A stretch of 46,766 nucleotides of DNA from Alistipes sp. (GCA_017465605.1 JAFTVW010000005.1:137074-183839); one strand, 5' to 3'. Shown: positions 32,801-41,300, counted from the first letter of the stretch. Notes: a model not told the origin generated them from the sequence alone. A program made the numbers and translations.

Positions 32801-33447
32801 TCGATGGCTATCAGATGAATCTTGCAGAATTCCGTCGTTATATTTCAGAGTATGGTAGGTTTACAACAAAAATTAGACTTATAACTGAGCCTGCCAAGAG
32901 TATGTCCAAGGAGCAGGTGATGGCGGTTGCCGAGCGACTTCGCGATGAGCTGATAATGGGCAATGTGGTCAGGGATGTCAAGTTTGTGACACGAAAAGGT
33001 GCTGATGCTGAGTCGGATCCTATCGACTTAGAGGAGTGTGCAGAGAAAAATGTTATTCCTACTGGTTATTATGCTTCCTATGGTTATATCCCCAAGGATA
33101 AACCCAAAACAGAAGAGCTTAGTGAACCGGAAAAGCTTTTTACGCCTGAGCGTAGGCGAATTTCACAGATGATACCATTTATTAATATTGTTGATGATAA
33201 TACACTCTATGTGTTAAATCGCACAGGAGGCAATATTATTAAATCGGGTAAATATCGTTACTCCTATGCTAATGGCATACTAACCCTGAAAGGTGAGCAA
33301 GAGTATAGTTTCCCATACTATTTGAGTTATGGGGATATGGATAATTCTTTGTTGATTAACCTTCAAATTGATAAGGTGATTAATGATGTTGAGGTGGAAT
33401 TTATTTCTGTGATTGTGAGTAGCTCTAATAAGTACTACAACAGATAA
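29821..33447 (+). CDS. BlaR1/MecR1-like M56 membrane metalloprotease sensor with very large C-terminal region
   Basis: A 1208-residue sensor, about twice the size of classical BlaR1. Membrane segments lie at about 3-22, 36-54, 101-120 and 283-300. The M56 zinc site HELSH (His179, Glu180, His183) and a downstream Glu220 in QEWQADKD are intact. About 900 residues follow the last membrane helix. They contain five related motifs of the form (h)Y/V-x-(N/E/D)G followed by a Glu-rich helix: GKVYLNGKETTVKELE (481), AHLYLEGIEITLPEFQ (573), AIFIDGKLSTEKELAE (774), GKFYLNGNEISLEEY (841) and KLIVDGYQMNLAEF (991). A strand-rich segment near 388-436 resembles one near 1127-1166. There is no penicillin-binding transpeptidase domain with SxxK/KTG. 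Confidence 0.9.
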   Translation: MSVTLYILEFVLCSAVFVALYKLFIEGRVSYRYSRIYLVWSMVFSAVVPMLELPLYPAQTIYYELPVITYTQPVEFPQSADIVTPSEPTVEPVQQPIDWGMVAGVVAASIYGLIVMLNLARFAWRLWLIRKLRRRCELTIYEAYTLALSDHISEPFSFWRTVYMNRHMQGRERQHILTHELSHVSHHHTAERLTLELMRCVFWFNPFVWIAGSLLVQVQEWQADKDVIDAGYDVYEYRNFIFRQLYGVGPEVDLTSGLHSKLTKKRFLMMTDFKKGRFQLLRMVASVPVMAAMILAFGAVKAEDKIVYNSPSQISEPIAEGYETSGFVQAENSEFEQDTVKAKYPPTVKYTAGIIVPEDEKQIILNKGTYEVMGIAYTSAEYNKTPVDVVIFVLNDSKMAIKNKSDWKFVESGTYSYVLTNKRLTIARDNKQFTFDTKYVGPTFKSSLKIFTPDDSKIRSLDFVGPMESRDSSVMIGFKDGKVYLNGKETTVKELEDVHHLDFEAPVNDPQNQKRNLYDILSEGMEKTIPQPAVEESEVASVKLNANATKAAELMAKQRRPIINIKHTSITDAHLYLEGIEITLPEFQKIMASGDMSQKTFVLGYPVVSVHTDIGQRVQEIVAQSGAKFELSRNIAVVDGKRAKMPASLKMFDSKVHTVLNDEVKQILKSTGISEREFLEGYLIEFKSKSELSIVVCKQSILYNNRGSYNINTLRRELSSLKAMGLNQPISLYVQNGTSEESVSQVKELLSSLDLLGSTTIKQTSTYGLKHMPAIFIDGKLSTEKELAELSPNDVGTFYIITEVDHYIKKVLANASYSEADFAKTKMLYVERKTQVMIKDGKFYLNGNEISLEEYVKLDKGSYSNAKTANMNKVYFLSQYFVESPRKMVHRIGQGGDPAKCRNLARSKLSEYSIIQQTLGYNVEVFEAVKNALMKNHRVKYIMIVDHECKGEIICKDIDGETVVFNSWDRKYSMRKPEYSVIKAEVLADDKLIVDGYQMNLAEFRRYISEYGRFTTKIRLITEPAKSMSKEQVMAVAERLRDELIMGNVVRDVKFVTRKGADAESDPIDLEECAEKNVIPTGYYASYGYIPKDKPKTEELSEPEKLFTPERRRISQMIPFINIVDDNTLYVLNRTGGNIIKSGKYRYSYANGILTLKGEQEYSFPYYLSYGDMDNSLLINLQIDKVINDVEVEFISVIVSSSNKYYNR

Positions 33448-33596
33448 TTACTTTTTAGATATATGGGGCAAGATGAAATGCAAGTGGTTATCTCGCAAGT
33501 ATCTAAGTTAACTTTTATAGCATAGTTATTAATATATATATATGATTAGAATTATACCGGTAATATAGTTTGAAGAATCACTTTTATAACTATGCA

Positions 33597-33629
33597 ACAC
33601 CCCGATTCACGCTATGCGAATCGGGGTGT
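33597..33629 (+). terminator. Terminator of the blaI-blaR1-like operon
   Basis: ACACCCCGATTC (33597-33608) and GAATCGGGGTGT (33618-33629) form a perfect 12-bp stem with a 9-base loop, followed by TTTTT at 33631-33635. It may also serve the convergent methyltransferase gene. The 150 bp between the stop at 33447 and this hairpin are AT-rich and hold no gene. Confidence 0.9.
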
Positions 33630-33655
33630 ATTTTTGATATATAATTAAAGTATAA

Positions 33656-34291
33656 TTATTTGACTCTAATAATATTTATTCCATCGCGCAGTGGCAGTAT
33701 CACGCTCTCTACCCTGCTGTCCTCCACCACTTTGCGGTTGAATTCGATGAGAGCCTGCGTGTGGTGGTCATTGTGCGCAACGGGTTGTACCACTTTGCCA
33801 TACCACAAAATATTGTCGGCCAGCATCACCGTACTACTATGCACCAACCCCTTGTCCATCAGCATATCGTAATATGCAGGGTACTCGCGCTTGTCGCCAT
33901 CGATGAATACCAAATCAAACTGCTTACCCAGCGTCGGCGCAATCTCCAATGCCGAGCCTATGTGAAGTGTAATCTTGTGACCGTGTGCCGAGCGGTCAAA
34001 GAACGACTGCGTCAATGGCTCCAACTCATCATCAACCTCGCAGGTGTCAATCGTCGCACCCTCCTCCAATCCAGCGGCCATACAGAGTGCCGAATAACCC
34101 GTAAATGTGCCTATCTCCAAAATGCTTTTCGGGCGAAACATCTTCACAATCAGCTCCAAGAGTTTTCCCTGAATATGACCCGAAATCATTCTCGGATTTA
34201 GCACTCTGAGGTGTGTTTCGCGGTCTAATTCGTGTAACAATGTATCTTCGGGCGAAGAGTTTTCGTGTATGTATTTTTCAAGTAAATCCAT
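33656..34291 (-). CDS. SAM-dependent O-methyltransferase (class I, COMT-like)
   Basis: A 211-residue cytoplasmic methyltransferase of the O-MT family 3. Motif I SILEIGTFTGYSALCMA (about 57-72) binds SAM. The metal/catechol-site acidic residues lie in VFIDGDKREYPAYYD (Asp131, Asp133) and MLADNILWYGKV (Asp159, Asn160), so a metal-dependent catechol-type reaction is expected; the acceptor is unknown. The ATG at 34289-34291 is preferred; the upstream in-frame start lies inside the M16 peptidase gene. It is last in the dapB-lepB-yigZ-uvrA-M16 run, 13 bp after the peptidase stop. Confidence 0.93.
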   Translation of the reverse strand: MDLLEKYIHENSSPEDTLLHELDRETHLRVLNPRMISGHIQGKLLELIVKMFRPKSILEIGTFTGYSALCMAAGLEEGATIDTCEVDDELEPLTQSFFDRSAHGHKITLHIGSALEIAPTLGKQFDLVFIDGDKREYPAYYDMLMDKGLVHSSTVMLADNILWYGKVVQPVAHNDHHTQALIEFNRKVVEDSRVESVILPLRDGINIIRVK

Positions 34292-34304
34292 CGTGTGGCG
34301 TTTT

Positions 34305-35522
34305 CTATTGATATATAAGTGTTGAGGTGCGCGAGAAAATCTCCTCAGCAACCTCCATAATTTGTTCTGCGGTTACTGCCGATACCTTCTTGTAAACCTC
34401 TTCCAGAGTATCTATCTCATCGTGAACCAAATAACTTTTGCCTGCACCGAGCATATAACCCTCATTGTTCTCCATCGAGATAGCCATCTGAGCCAAGAAT
34501 TGACGCTTTGTCATAGAGAGTTGGCGCGATGTAAGGCGTGTTGTGCGCAGGGCCGATAACTCCTTGTCGATTAGCTCTCGGCAAAGGTCGGCGTTGTGGT
34601 GGTCCGAGCTGAAATATATAGCCACAGCTCCACAATCGTTGTAGGGTGTGTATGCTGCTTCGATATTGTACGATAGGCCATTCTTTTCGCGCAAAACTAT
34701 GTTAAGACGAGAGTTTGCCGATGGCCCTCCGAGTATATTAATCAAAAGCGATAGCGGCAAGCGTTTCTCTGCGTTTATGTCGTATGCTCTTGCTCCTATT
34801 ATGCAGTGAGTTTGGTGGGTATGCTTATTTATGCTCTTCTCAAATGGCTCGGTTATGATCGGTGTGCTACGCTCAAACGAGCGAGTTGAGGCTCGTTGTG
34901 ATGCGAGATACTTCATCGCAACATTTTGCACCGTTTTGAGCGACATATTACCAATCGACGAAAACACCATCTGGTCGGTAGTATGAGTGCGAGCCATAAA
35001 TCTACGAATCGAATCACCATTGTATCGTGCCAATGCGGCCTTTGTTCCCAAGATATTGTGTCCCAACTCCGAACCTGCGAACAACATATCTTCAAACGTG
35101 TCGAAAATCATATCGGCAGGCGAATCCTTATAGGTGTTTATCTCGTCAACAATCACCTCGCGCTCCTTCGTAAGCTCCTTTTTGGGGAATGTTGAGTGAA
35201 ACGCCACATCGGCTATAAGTTCTACCGCTTTTGCAAAATCACCCCTAAGTGTCGTCGCGTGAATCGTAGTATCCTCTTTTGTGGTGTAAGCGTTGAGTTC
35301 GCCACCCAAATTCTCCAAACGGCAATTTACTTGATAAGCTTTGCGATGTTCCGTACCCTTGAATATGGCGTGTTCGGCAAAGTGGGCCAATCCATACTCA
35401 TCTTTTAGCTCATCTCGCGTGCCAGCGTTAATCACCAACGCGCAATGCGTAACGCTACTATGCACCCTGCGATGTATTCCTTTTATTCCGTTGGGTAGAG
35501 TATATGTTTCAAATTCCTTCAT
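34305..35522 (-). CDS. M16-family zinc metallopeptidase
   Basis: A 405-residue peptidase of the processing-peptidase/pitrilysin family. The inverted zinc motif HxxEH is GLAHFAEHAIFKGT (His47, Glu50, His51), with a distal Glu in KKELTKEREVIVDEI. A second, non-catalytic M16 domain covers about 170-400 (HCIIGARAYDINAEKRLPL, LREKNGLSYNIEAAYTPY). No signal peptide is visible, so it is probably cytoplasmic; this compact 400-430-residue type is common in Bacteroidetes. It lies 33 bp after uvrA. Substrate unknown. Confidence 0.93.
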   Translation of the reverse strand: MKEFETYTLPNGIKGIHRRVHSSVTHCALVINAGTRDELKDEYGLAHFAEHAIFKGTEHRKAYQVNCRLENLGGELNAYTTKEDTTIHATTLRGDFAKAVELIADVAFHSTFPKKELTKEREVIVDEINTYKDSPADMIFDTFEDMLFAGSELGHNILGTKAALARYNGDSIRRFMARTHTTDQMVFSSIGNMSLKTVQNVAMKYLASQRASTRSFERSTPIITEPFEKSINKHTHQTHCIIGARAYDINAEKRLPLSLLINILGGPSANSRLNIVLREKNGLSYNIEAAYTPYNDCGAVAIYFSSDHHNADLCRELIDKELSALRTTRLTSRQLSMTKRQFLAQMAISMENNEGYMLGAGKSYLVHDEIDTLEEVYKKVSAVTAEQIMEVAEEIFSRTSTLIYQ

Positions 35523-35555
35523 TTTCGTTGCGATGTTTGCGCTCTCGTTGGGGAG

Positions 35556-38345
35556 TTAAGCCTTGTTATGCTCCTTTAAGAATTGTCCCGTGTAGCTCTC
35601 TTTGCACTCTTCCAAATCTTTGGGCCTTCCAGCAAATACAATATTTCCACCCTTGTCGCCTGCTTCCACTCCGAGGTCGATTACCCAGTCGGCGCACTTT
35701 ATCACCTCCATATTATGCTCCACGATTACAATCGTATGACCGTTGGCAATCAGAGCGTTGAATGCTTTTAGGAGTCGGTGTATGTCGTGAAAATGTAGAC
35801 CTGTTGTGGGCTCGTCGAAGATAAACATTATCTGTCGGGTGTTGTTGTCCTTCGAGAGGAACGATGCCAACTTCACGCGCTGGCTCTCACCACCCGAAAG
35901 GGTCGAAGACGATTGACCAAGTCTAATATAGCCCAATCCTACATCTTGCAATGGTTGCAGACGCTCCACAATTCTGCGACAAGTCGAATTTTGCTTATCC
36001 TCACCAAAGAATTCAATGGCATCATCTACACTCATCTCCAATGTGTCGTGAATAGTTTTGCCACGATATTTTATATCGAGTATTTCATCTTTGAAGCGCT
36101 TTCCGTGACACGCCTCGCAGACCAACTCCACATCGGCCATAAACTGCATACTAACCTTGATAACACCTTCGCCTTGACACTCCTCGCATCTGCCACCAGC
36201 AACGTTGAACGAGAACGAAGCCGCTGTAAGTCCGGTATGAACAGCCTGCGGTTGGTCGGCATATAGCTTGCGAATCTCATCGTATGCCTTTAAGTAAGTC
36301 ACTGGATTTGAACGTGATGACTTTCCGATGGGGTTTTGGTCAACAATCTCCACCGAGCCAAGCATTGCAATATCGCCCTCCAAACGGTCAAAATCACCGG
36401 GCTTCTGCCCTGTATCGAATAGTTCGCGACGTAGTGCCGGATAGAGTATTCCTTTGGCAAGAGTTGATTTGCCACTGCCGCTCACGCCAGTAATGCAGGT
36501 CATAACTCCCAAAGGAATTTTGACATCGATATTTTTTAAGTTGTTCTCTCTTGCTCCGCAAATAGTAATCGAATTGCTCCACCCTCTTGTGTTTTCGGGA
36601 ATCTCTATTCGGCGTCGAGCGGTCAGATAGTCGGCAGTAAGGCTCTCCTTCGACTTCAAAAGCTTTTTATATGAGCCACTGAATACAATCTCTCCACCCA
36701 TCTCACCTGCCTTTGGGCCAACGTCAACAATATAGTCGGCAGCACGAATAACCTCCTCTTCGTGTTCTACAACAATCACCGTATTGCCAATGTCGCGCAA
36801 CTGCTTTAACACCTTGATTAATCGGTGTGTATCTCGTGGGTGAAGTCCAATACTTGGCTCATCGAGTATGTATAACGAGCCCACCAAATTGCTGCCAAGC
36901 GAAGTTGATAGATTTATTCGCTGGCTCTCTCCACCCGAAAGAGTTGACGATAGACGGTCGAGTGTCAAATATCCCAATCCAACATCGGATAGATATTGAA
37001 GACGATTGCTAATCTCAACAAGTATTCTATGTGCCGTCTTTGCGTCGTGCTCGTCGAGTTTCAGTCCATCGAAGAACTCTATAAGCTCATCAACGGTCAT
37101 CTTCACTATGTCGGCAATGTTTTTGCCGCCGATTCTTACATATAAGGCCTCCTTGCGTAGTCGGCTGCCTCCACATTCGGGGCAGGTTGTCTTACCCGTA
37201 TATCGGGCCTTCATCACACGATATTGAATCTTGCGACGCTCGCTTTCGATGTATTGGAAGAACTCGTTTAATCCGTGAAAATACTCATTTCCACGCCATA
37301 ACAAAAGTTTCTGTTCGGGCGTTAGATTGTAATATGGCTCGTGAATCGGGAATCCAAATTTATGGGCATTATTGATTAGTATCTCCTTCCAACGCTTCAT
37401 CGTAGCTCCGCGCCAGCAGGCTATCGCATCTTCGTATATTGTTTTGCTCTTGTCGGGAATAACCAAATCTTCGTCAATGCCAACAATTTTGCCATATCCT
37501 TCGCATACGGGACAAGCTCCGATGGGGTTATTAAAGCTGAATAGATGCTCTGTGGGTTGTTCAAATTCGATTCCGTCTGCCTCGAATCGAGCCGAGAAGT
37601 CGCGTTGTTCTCCCTCAATTATTACGCTGCATATATCATTGCCGTAACTATATGCACGAGCCAGCGAGTCACGCATACGAAGCAGTGATTCATCATCATC
37701 ACTCGCGCGCATTCGGTCAACAACCAAACTCACCTGCTCAACATCGGTCTCGGCGTTGATTGTCGGCAAAAATTCCTCCATCGTAAGGCTTTGACCATCA
37801 ATCCACACCCTCTGGAATCCATCAGCTATAAGCTCCAATAATTTTTCAATCAACCCTTGACGCGAGTTGAGGAGTATGGGGGCTGTAATTACTACCCTTT
37901 TGCCTAAGCCGTTCTCTAAAATATATGCCACCACATCGTCAACACCGTAGCAACGCACCTCGTTACCCGATACTGGCGAAAAGGTGTGACCAATGCGGGC
38001 GAAGAGAAGTTTCAGATAGTCGTATATTTCCGTAGAAGTTCCCACCGTTGAACGGGGATTGCGGGTGTTTACCTTCTGTTCGATGGCAATTGCGGGTGCA
38101 ATACCCGAAATCAAATCAACATCGGGCTTGTTTATTCTTCCCAAAAATTGTCGAGCGTAAGCCGATAAACTCTCCACATAGCGTCTTTGACCTTCGGCAA
38201 ATATTGTGTCGAAGGCAAGGGTCGATTTACCCGACCCTGATAGTCCTGTAATGACCGTCAGAGTGTTGTGAGGAATCTCCACATTCACATTTTTTAGGTT
38301 GTGAACGCGTGCCCCTTTGATATATATCGTTTTTTCGCTTGACAT
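35556..38345 (-). CDS. uvrA: Excinuclease ABC subunit A
   Basis: A 929-residue ATPase that recognises bulky DNA lesions and loads UvrB in nucleotide excision repair. Both ABC modules are intact: Walker A GLSGSGKSTLAFDTI near the N-terminus and GVSGSGKSTLAKGIL in the second half, and signature LSGGESQRINL and LSGGESQRVKL. Two zinc modules are visible: CPVCEGYGK with CPECGGSRL, and CEECQGEGV with CEACHGKRF. Length is normal (about 930-950). The gene is 57 bp after yigZ in a minus-strand run. No damage-inducible box was recognised. Confidence 0.97.
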   Translation of the reverse strand: MSSEKTIYIKGARVHNLKNVNVEIPHNTLTVITGLSGSGKSTLAFDTIFAEGQRRYVESLSAYARQFLGRINKPDVDLISGIAPAIAIEQKVNTRNPRSTVGTSTEIYDYLKLLFARIGHTFSPVSGNEVRCYGVDDVVAYILENGLGKRVVITAPILLNSRQGLIEKLLELIADGFQRVWIDGQSLTMEEFLPTINAETDVEQVSLVVDRMRASDDDESLLRMRDSLARAYSYGNDICSVIIEGEQRDFSARFEADGIEFEQPTEHLFSFNNPIGACPVCEGYGKIVGIDEDLVIPDKSKTIYEDAIACWRGATMKRWKEILINNAHKFGFPIHEPYYNLTPEQKLLLWRGNEYFHGLNEFFQYIESERRKIQYRVMKARYTGKTTCPECGGSRLRKEALYVRIGGKNIADIVKMTVDELIEFFDGLKLDEHDAKTAHRILVEISNRLQYLSDVGLGYLTLDRLSSTLSGGESQRINLSTSLGSNLVGSLYILDEPSIGLHPRDTHRLIKVLKQLRDIGNTVIVVEHEEEVIRAADYIVDVGPKAGEMGGEIVFSGSYKKLLKSKESLTADYLTARRRIEIPENTRGWSNSITICGARENNLKNIDVKIPLGVMTCITGVSGSGKSTLAKGILYPALRRELFDTGQKPGDFDRLEGDIAMLGSVEIVDQNPIGKSSRSNPVTYLKAYDEIRKLYADQPQAVHTGLTAASFSFNVAGGRCEECQGEGVIKVSMQFMADVELVCEACHGKRFKDEILDIKYRGKTIHDTLEMSVDDAIEFFGEDKQNSTCRRIVERLQPLQDVGLGYIRLGQSSSTLSGGESQRVKLASFLSKDNNTRQIMFIFDEPTTGLHFHDIHRLLKAFNALIANGHTIVIVEHNMEVIKCADWVIDLGVEAGDKGGNIVFAGRPKDLEECKESYTGQFLKEHNKA

Positions 38346-38402
38346 ATTTTTTCAAATAGCTGGTTGTATGCTCAGAGGCCTATCAACATCAATAGCTCTT
38401 TG

Positions 38403-39014
38403 TTACTCAGTTATCTCTACCGTAGCACCCTCCACTTTGCGAAGCCTGCCTTCGACCACATCGGCTCGGCTCTTTCTAATTGAAAGTCGCATCATACACA
38501 AGTTGTCGAACACCTGCTCGTCGATTTTGGGTTGCTCCTCTTTGATGATTCGCATCACATCATTCATCACCACATACGAGAACTCAATCTTGATGTGAGT
38601 ATCGACTGTGCGCTCCACAACCTGCGCTGCCTCTATAACGGCTGCTGCCGACTCTTTGTATGCTGCAATCAATCCTGGAACGCCCAATTTTGTGCCGCCA
38701 AAATATCTCACAACGACAATTAGGCAATCAGTTATTTCGTGCGATAGCATCTGCCCGAGAATAGGTTTTCCTGCGGTGCTCGATGGCTCACCATCGTCGT
38801 TGGCTCGGAATCTCTCGCCAAATGGTCCCAATCGCCAAGCGTAGCAGTGGTGCGTTGCGTCGTAATATTGTTTACGCAAACGCTCCAAATGGGCTGCAAT
38901 CTCCTCCTCCGACTCAACGTGAAAAGCGTAACAAAGGAATTTGCTGCTCTTCTCCTTGAAGATTGCTTCGGCGTTGCCCTCGATGGTTAGATAGCTATCT
39001 TTGATTGTCTCCAC
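38403..39014 (-). CDS. yigZ: YigZ/IMPACT family protein
   Basis: A 203-residue cytoplasmic protein of the IMPACT/YigZ family. The N-terminal UPF0029 fold shows SSKFLCYAF, DATHHCYAWRLG, NDDGEPSSTAGKPIL and VVVRYFGGTKLGVPGLIAAY, and a C-terminal DUF1949-like domain follows (about 135-200). Bacterial members have no settled role; eukaryotic IMPACT acts in translational stress. The start codon is GTG (39012-39014), 6 bp after the lepB stop, which suggests tight translational coupling. It precedes uvrA by 57 bp. Confidence 0.93.
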   Translation of the reverse strand: METIKDSYLTIEGNAEAIFKEKSSKFLCYAFHVESEEEIAAHLERLRKQYYDATHHCYAWRLGPFGERFRANDDGEPSSTAGKPILGQMLSHEITDCLIVVVRYFGGTKLGVPGLIAAYKESAAAVIEAAQVVERTVDTHIKIEFSYVVMNDVMRIIKEEQPKIDEQVFDNLCMMRLSIRKSRADVVEGRLRKVEGATVEITE

Positions 39015-39020
39015 ACTATG

Positions 39021-40367
39021 CTATTTTATCTTGTTGAAGATTCTATCCCAACGGATATTTGCAGGGAAACTCTTGTTCTGGTCGAGCGACAGCCAAATAA
39101 ACGATGCCTTTCCTACAACGTGGTCTTCGGGTACAAAACCCCAATATCGAGAATCGGCTGAGTTGTGGCGATTATCGCCCATAGCCCAATAGTAATCCAT
39201 CTTGAATGTGTAAGAGCTGCTCTTTTGGCCGTTGATGTAGATGTCTTCACCCTTTACCTCTAAATCATTATTCTCGTAAACGTCAATAATTCTCTCGTAG
39301 AGAGGTAGATTTTCGAGCGTAAGATTGATTGTTGTGCCCTTCTTTGGAATCCAAAGCGGGCCAAAGTTATCGGCTGTCCACGCATACTTGTCATTGTGCG
39401 GGAAAGCCTGCTCCATAACGGTATATGGCTCAATGCTTATCACGTTATCCATCTTGCTGAGGGCCTCAACCATCGAATCAGTCAGGGGTGAGAAATAGCT
39501 GTTGCCGTTACCTGTAATCTCGGTAATTCCCAAATTATCAACTGCATATTGCGTCAAAGGCGATGAAGTGCGAATGGTGTAGCAGAATTGCTTTTCTGCC
39601 ACACTGCCTTCGGGCTTTCCGTTGATGAATAGCTCTCGGTCAATAATGCGGATTGAGTCACCTGGCAGAGCCACGCAACGCTTAATATAGTTTTCGCGCT
39701 TATCAACAGGGCGGGTTATGATTGTATAATCGTTCTCCAACTGCTTGCGACCTCGTGTCGGGCCATATTGCTCTTGGTAATCCCTCAAAACATCATAGTA
39801 TGTTACGGCTTGGTTCTCCAATAAAACCGTATCTCCCGCAGGGAAATTAAATACAAATACATCTCCACGCTCAATTTCTCGCAATCCCTTCAAACGGTGA
39901 TATGGCCATTTTATAGCCTCCGAGAATGACTTTTTAGTCTGCGAAAGAGGCATCGTATGGTGAACAAATGGGAACGATAGCGGAGTGTTTGGCATCTGTG
40001 GGCCATAAGTCACCTTGCTTACATACAGATAATCACCCACAAGCAAGCTCTTCTCCATCGATGACGATGGTATCACATACATTTGGAATATGAAGATGTG
40101 AATCAACGTAGCTGCCACCGTTGCAAACACAATGGCATTAACCCACTCGTATATATTGCGATAGAGCGAACTTATTTCACACAGCTTTTCATTCTTGCTC
40201 CACACATAACGGTAGAAATATTTTGAGATATAAAGGTCGTATATCACTCCCACTCCCAAAATAAGCCACCAGTTACCTGTCCACACCACAAACCACAAAA
40301 CATATATGATTGTGGCGATCGTGAACCCCACCCACTTATTGTTAAAAAACTTTTTAATCTGTTCCAT
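39021..40367 (-). CDS. lepB: Signal peptidase I, long Bacteroidetes form
   Basis: A 448-residue inner-membrane protease that removes signal peptides from exported preproteins. Two or three N-terminal membrane segments (about 13-45 and 75-97) precede the catalytic Ser103 in VIPSSSMEKSLLVGDYLYV and the general base Lys229 in ENYIKRCVALPGDSI. The C-terminal box is MGDNRHNSADSRYWGFVPEDHVVGKA. About 100 residues separate the Ser and Lys boxes, with a large inserted region, as in other Bacteroidales LepB proteins. It lies 70 bp after dapB and is followed by yigZ after 6 bp. The many lipoproteins and exported hydrolases in the window rely on this and on the type II peptidase. Confidence 0.95.
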   Translation of the reverse strand: MEQIKKFFNNKWVGFTIATIIYVLWFVVWTGNWWLILGVGVIYDLYISKYFYRYVWSKNEKLCEISSLYRNIYEWVNAIVFATVAATLIHIFIFQMYVIPSSSMEKSLLVGDYLYVSKVTYGPQMPNTPLSFPFVHHTMPLSQTKKSFSEAIKWPYHRLKGLREIERGDVFVFNFPAGDTVLLENQAVTYYDVLRDYQEQYGPTRGRKQLENDYTIITRPVDKRENYIKRCVALPGDSIRIIDRELFINGKPEGSVAEKQFCYTIRTSSPLTQYAVDNLGITEITGNGNSYFSPLTDSMVEALSKMDNVISIEPYTVMEQAFPHNDKYAWTADNFGPLWIPKKGTTINLTLENLPLYERIIDVYENNDLEVKGEDIYINGQKSSSYTFKMDYYWAMGDNRHNSADSRYWGFVPEDHVVGKASFIWLSLDQNKSFPANIRWDRIFNKIK

Positions 40368-40437
40368 TTTTCCGTTTACTTTATTGCTAAACGATGTTCT
40401 GCTTTTATGTATTGTATTTGATTAGTGCGTTTGCTCG

Positions 40438-41157
40438 CTATATTGCACTCAGCAAATCCTCCATCGTGAAGATTCCCTTCTTGCCGCAAATAAACTCAGC
40501 TGCAACCACAGCTCCTTGTGCCAATGTGCGGCGATTCTTTATCGAGTGGCGAATCTCCAATACATCATCTTCCGAAGTGTATGTTACGCTGTGGTCACCA
40601 GGGGTCATACCTACTCTGAACGACTCAATGCCAATCAACTCGTCGTTATCTGTTGGCTCGTTTACCCAACCTTTCTTCGAGTCGATACGCTCGATAATAT
40701 CGTCGGCCAATGTGACAGCTGTTCCGCTGGGCGAATCCTTCTTCTCGGTGTGGTGTGTCTCGGCAATAGTTACCTTATAACCCGAAATTGCATTCATCAT
40801 TCGAGCCAATTCGCGGTTGAGGCGAAACATCAGATTTACTCCCAGCGAGTAATTCGACGCGTAGAACATCGCACCACCCTTCTGCTTGCATAAATCTTGC
40901 AATTCAGGCAGACGGTCGGTCCAACCAGTTGTGCCGCTCACAACGGCAGCACCGCACTCCAAACATTTGCGGATATTGTCGTATGCAGTTGATGGCGTTG
41001 TAAATTCAATTGCAACATCAACCTTTGCGAGATTCTCTGCTGTAAGATCGTTGGCGTTATCTATGTCGATAATCAGTTCTACGCTATGGCCTCGGCTGAT
41101 TAAAATTTTCTCTATTTCGCGGCCCATTTTGCCGTATCCTATTATGGCTGCTTTCAT
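40438..41157 (-). CDS. dapB: 4-hydroxy-tetrahydrodipicolinate reductase
   Basis: A 239-residue cytoplasmic NAD(P)H-dependent enzyme of the diaminopimelate/lysine pathway. The Rossmann start AAIIGYGKMGREIEKIL and SGTTGW are followed by the catalytic segment ETHHTEKKDSPSGTA (His135, His136, Lys140), all intact. It is slightly shorter than the 265-275 residues of enterobacterial DapB, which is usual for Bacteroidetes. The ATG at 41155-41157 is right because it starts the Rossmann motif; the frame's upstream extension crosses the promoter. It is the first gene of the six-gene minus-strand run and has a hairpin in its leader. Confidence 0.95.
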   Translation of the reverse strand: MKAAIIGYGKMGREIEKILISRGHSVELIIDIDNANDLTAENLAKVDVAIEFTTPSTAYDNIRKCLECGAAVVSGTTGWTDRLPELQDLCKQKGGAMFYASNYSLGVNLMFRLNRELARMMNAISGYKVTIAETHHTEKKDSPSGTAVTLADDIIERIDSKKGWVNEPTDNDELIGIESFRVGMTPGDHSVTYTSEDDVLEIRHSIKNRRTLAQGAVVAAEFICGKKGIFTMEDLLSAI

Positions 41158-41175
41158 ATCTGCACTTGTTGTTTT

Positions 41176-41194
41176 GCTCACACATAGTGTGAGC
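41176..41194 (-). promoter_or_regulatory. Perfect 8-bp hairpin in the dapB leader
   Basis: GCTCACAC (41176-41183) and GTGTGAGC (41187-41194) pair around ATA, between the -7 box and the start codon, 18 bp before the ATG. There is no T-run on the coding strand, so it is not a standard terminator. An operator or an mRNA-stabilising 5' hairpin is possible. Confidence 0.6.
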
Positions 41195-41209
41195 GGATTA
41201 ATAATCCCA

Positions 41210-41217
41210 CAAAGATA
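41210..41217 (-). promoter_or_regulatory. -7 box of the dapB run
   Basis: Minus-strand TATCTTTG matches TAnnTTTG, 52 bp upstream of the dapB ATG. The -33 region is T-rich rather than TTTG. Confidence 0.65.
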
Positions 41218-41300
41218 CGAATAATTCCGCATAGAAAAAATATTTATCACGACTTGTTCCAATAAAAGATAAAGTGGTGTATGAAATCGATTATTTTGCT

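Noticed and set aside
29311-33447. Beta-lactam resistance operon
   Set aside because: The repressor and M56 sensor resemble BlaI/BlaR1, but no beta-lactamase or PBP2a-like gene is adjacent and the sensor lacks a penicillin-binding domain.
34292-34351. Upstream start for the O-methyltransferase
   Set aside because: The 20 extra codons lie inside the end of the M16 peptidase gene; the ATG at 34291 gives the normal family length.
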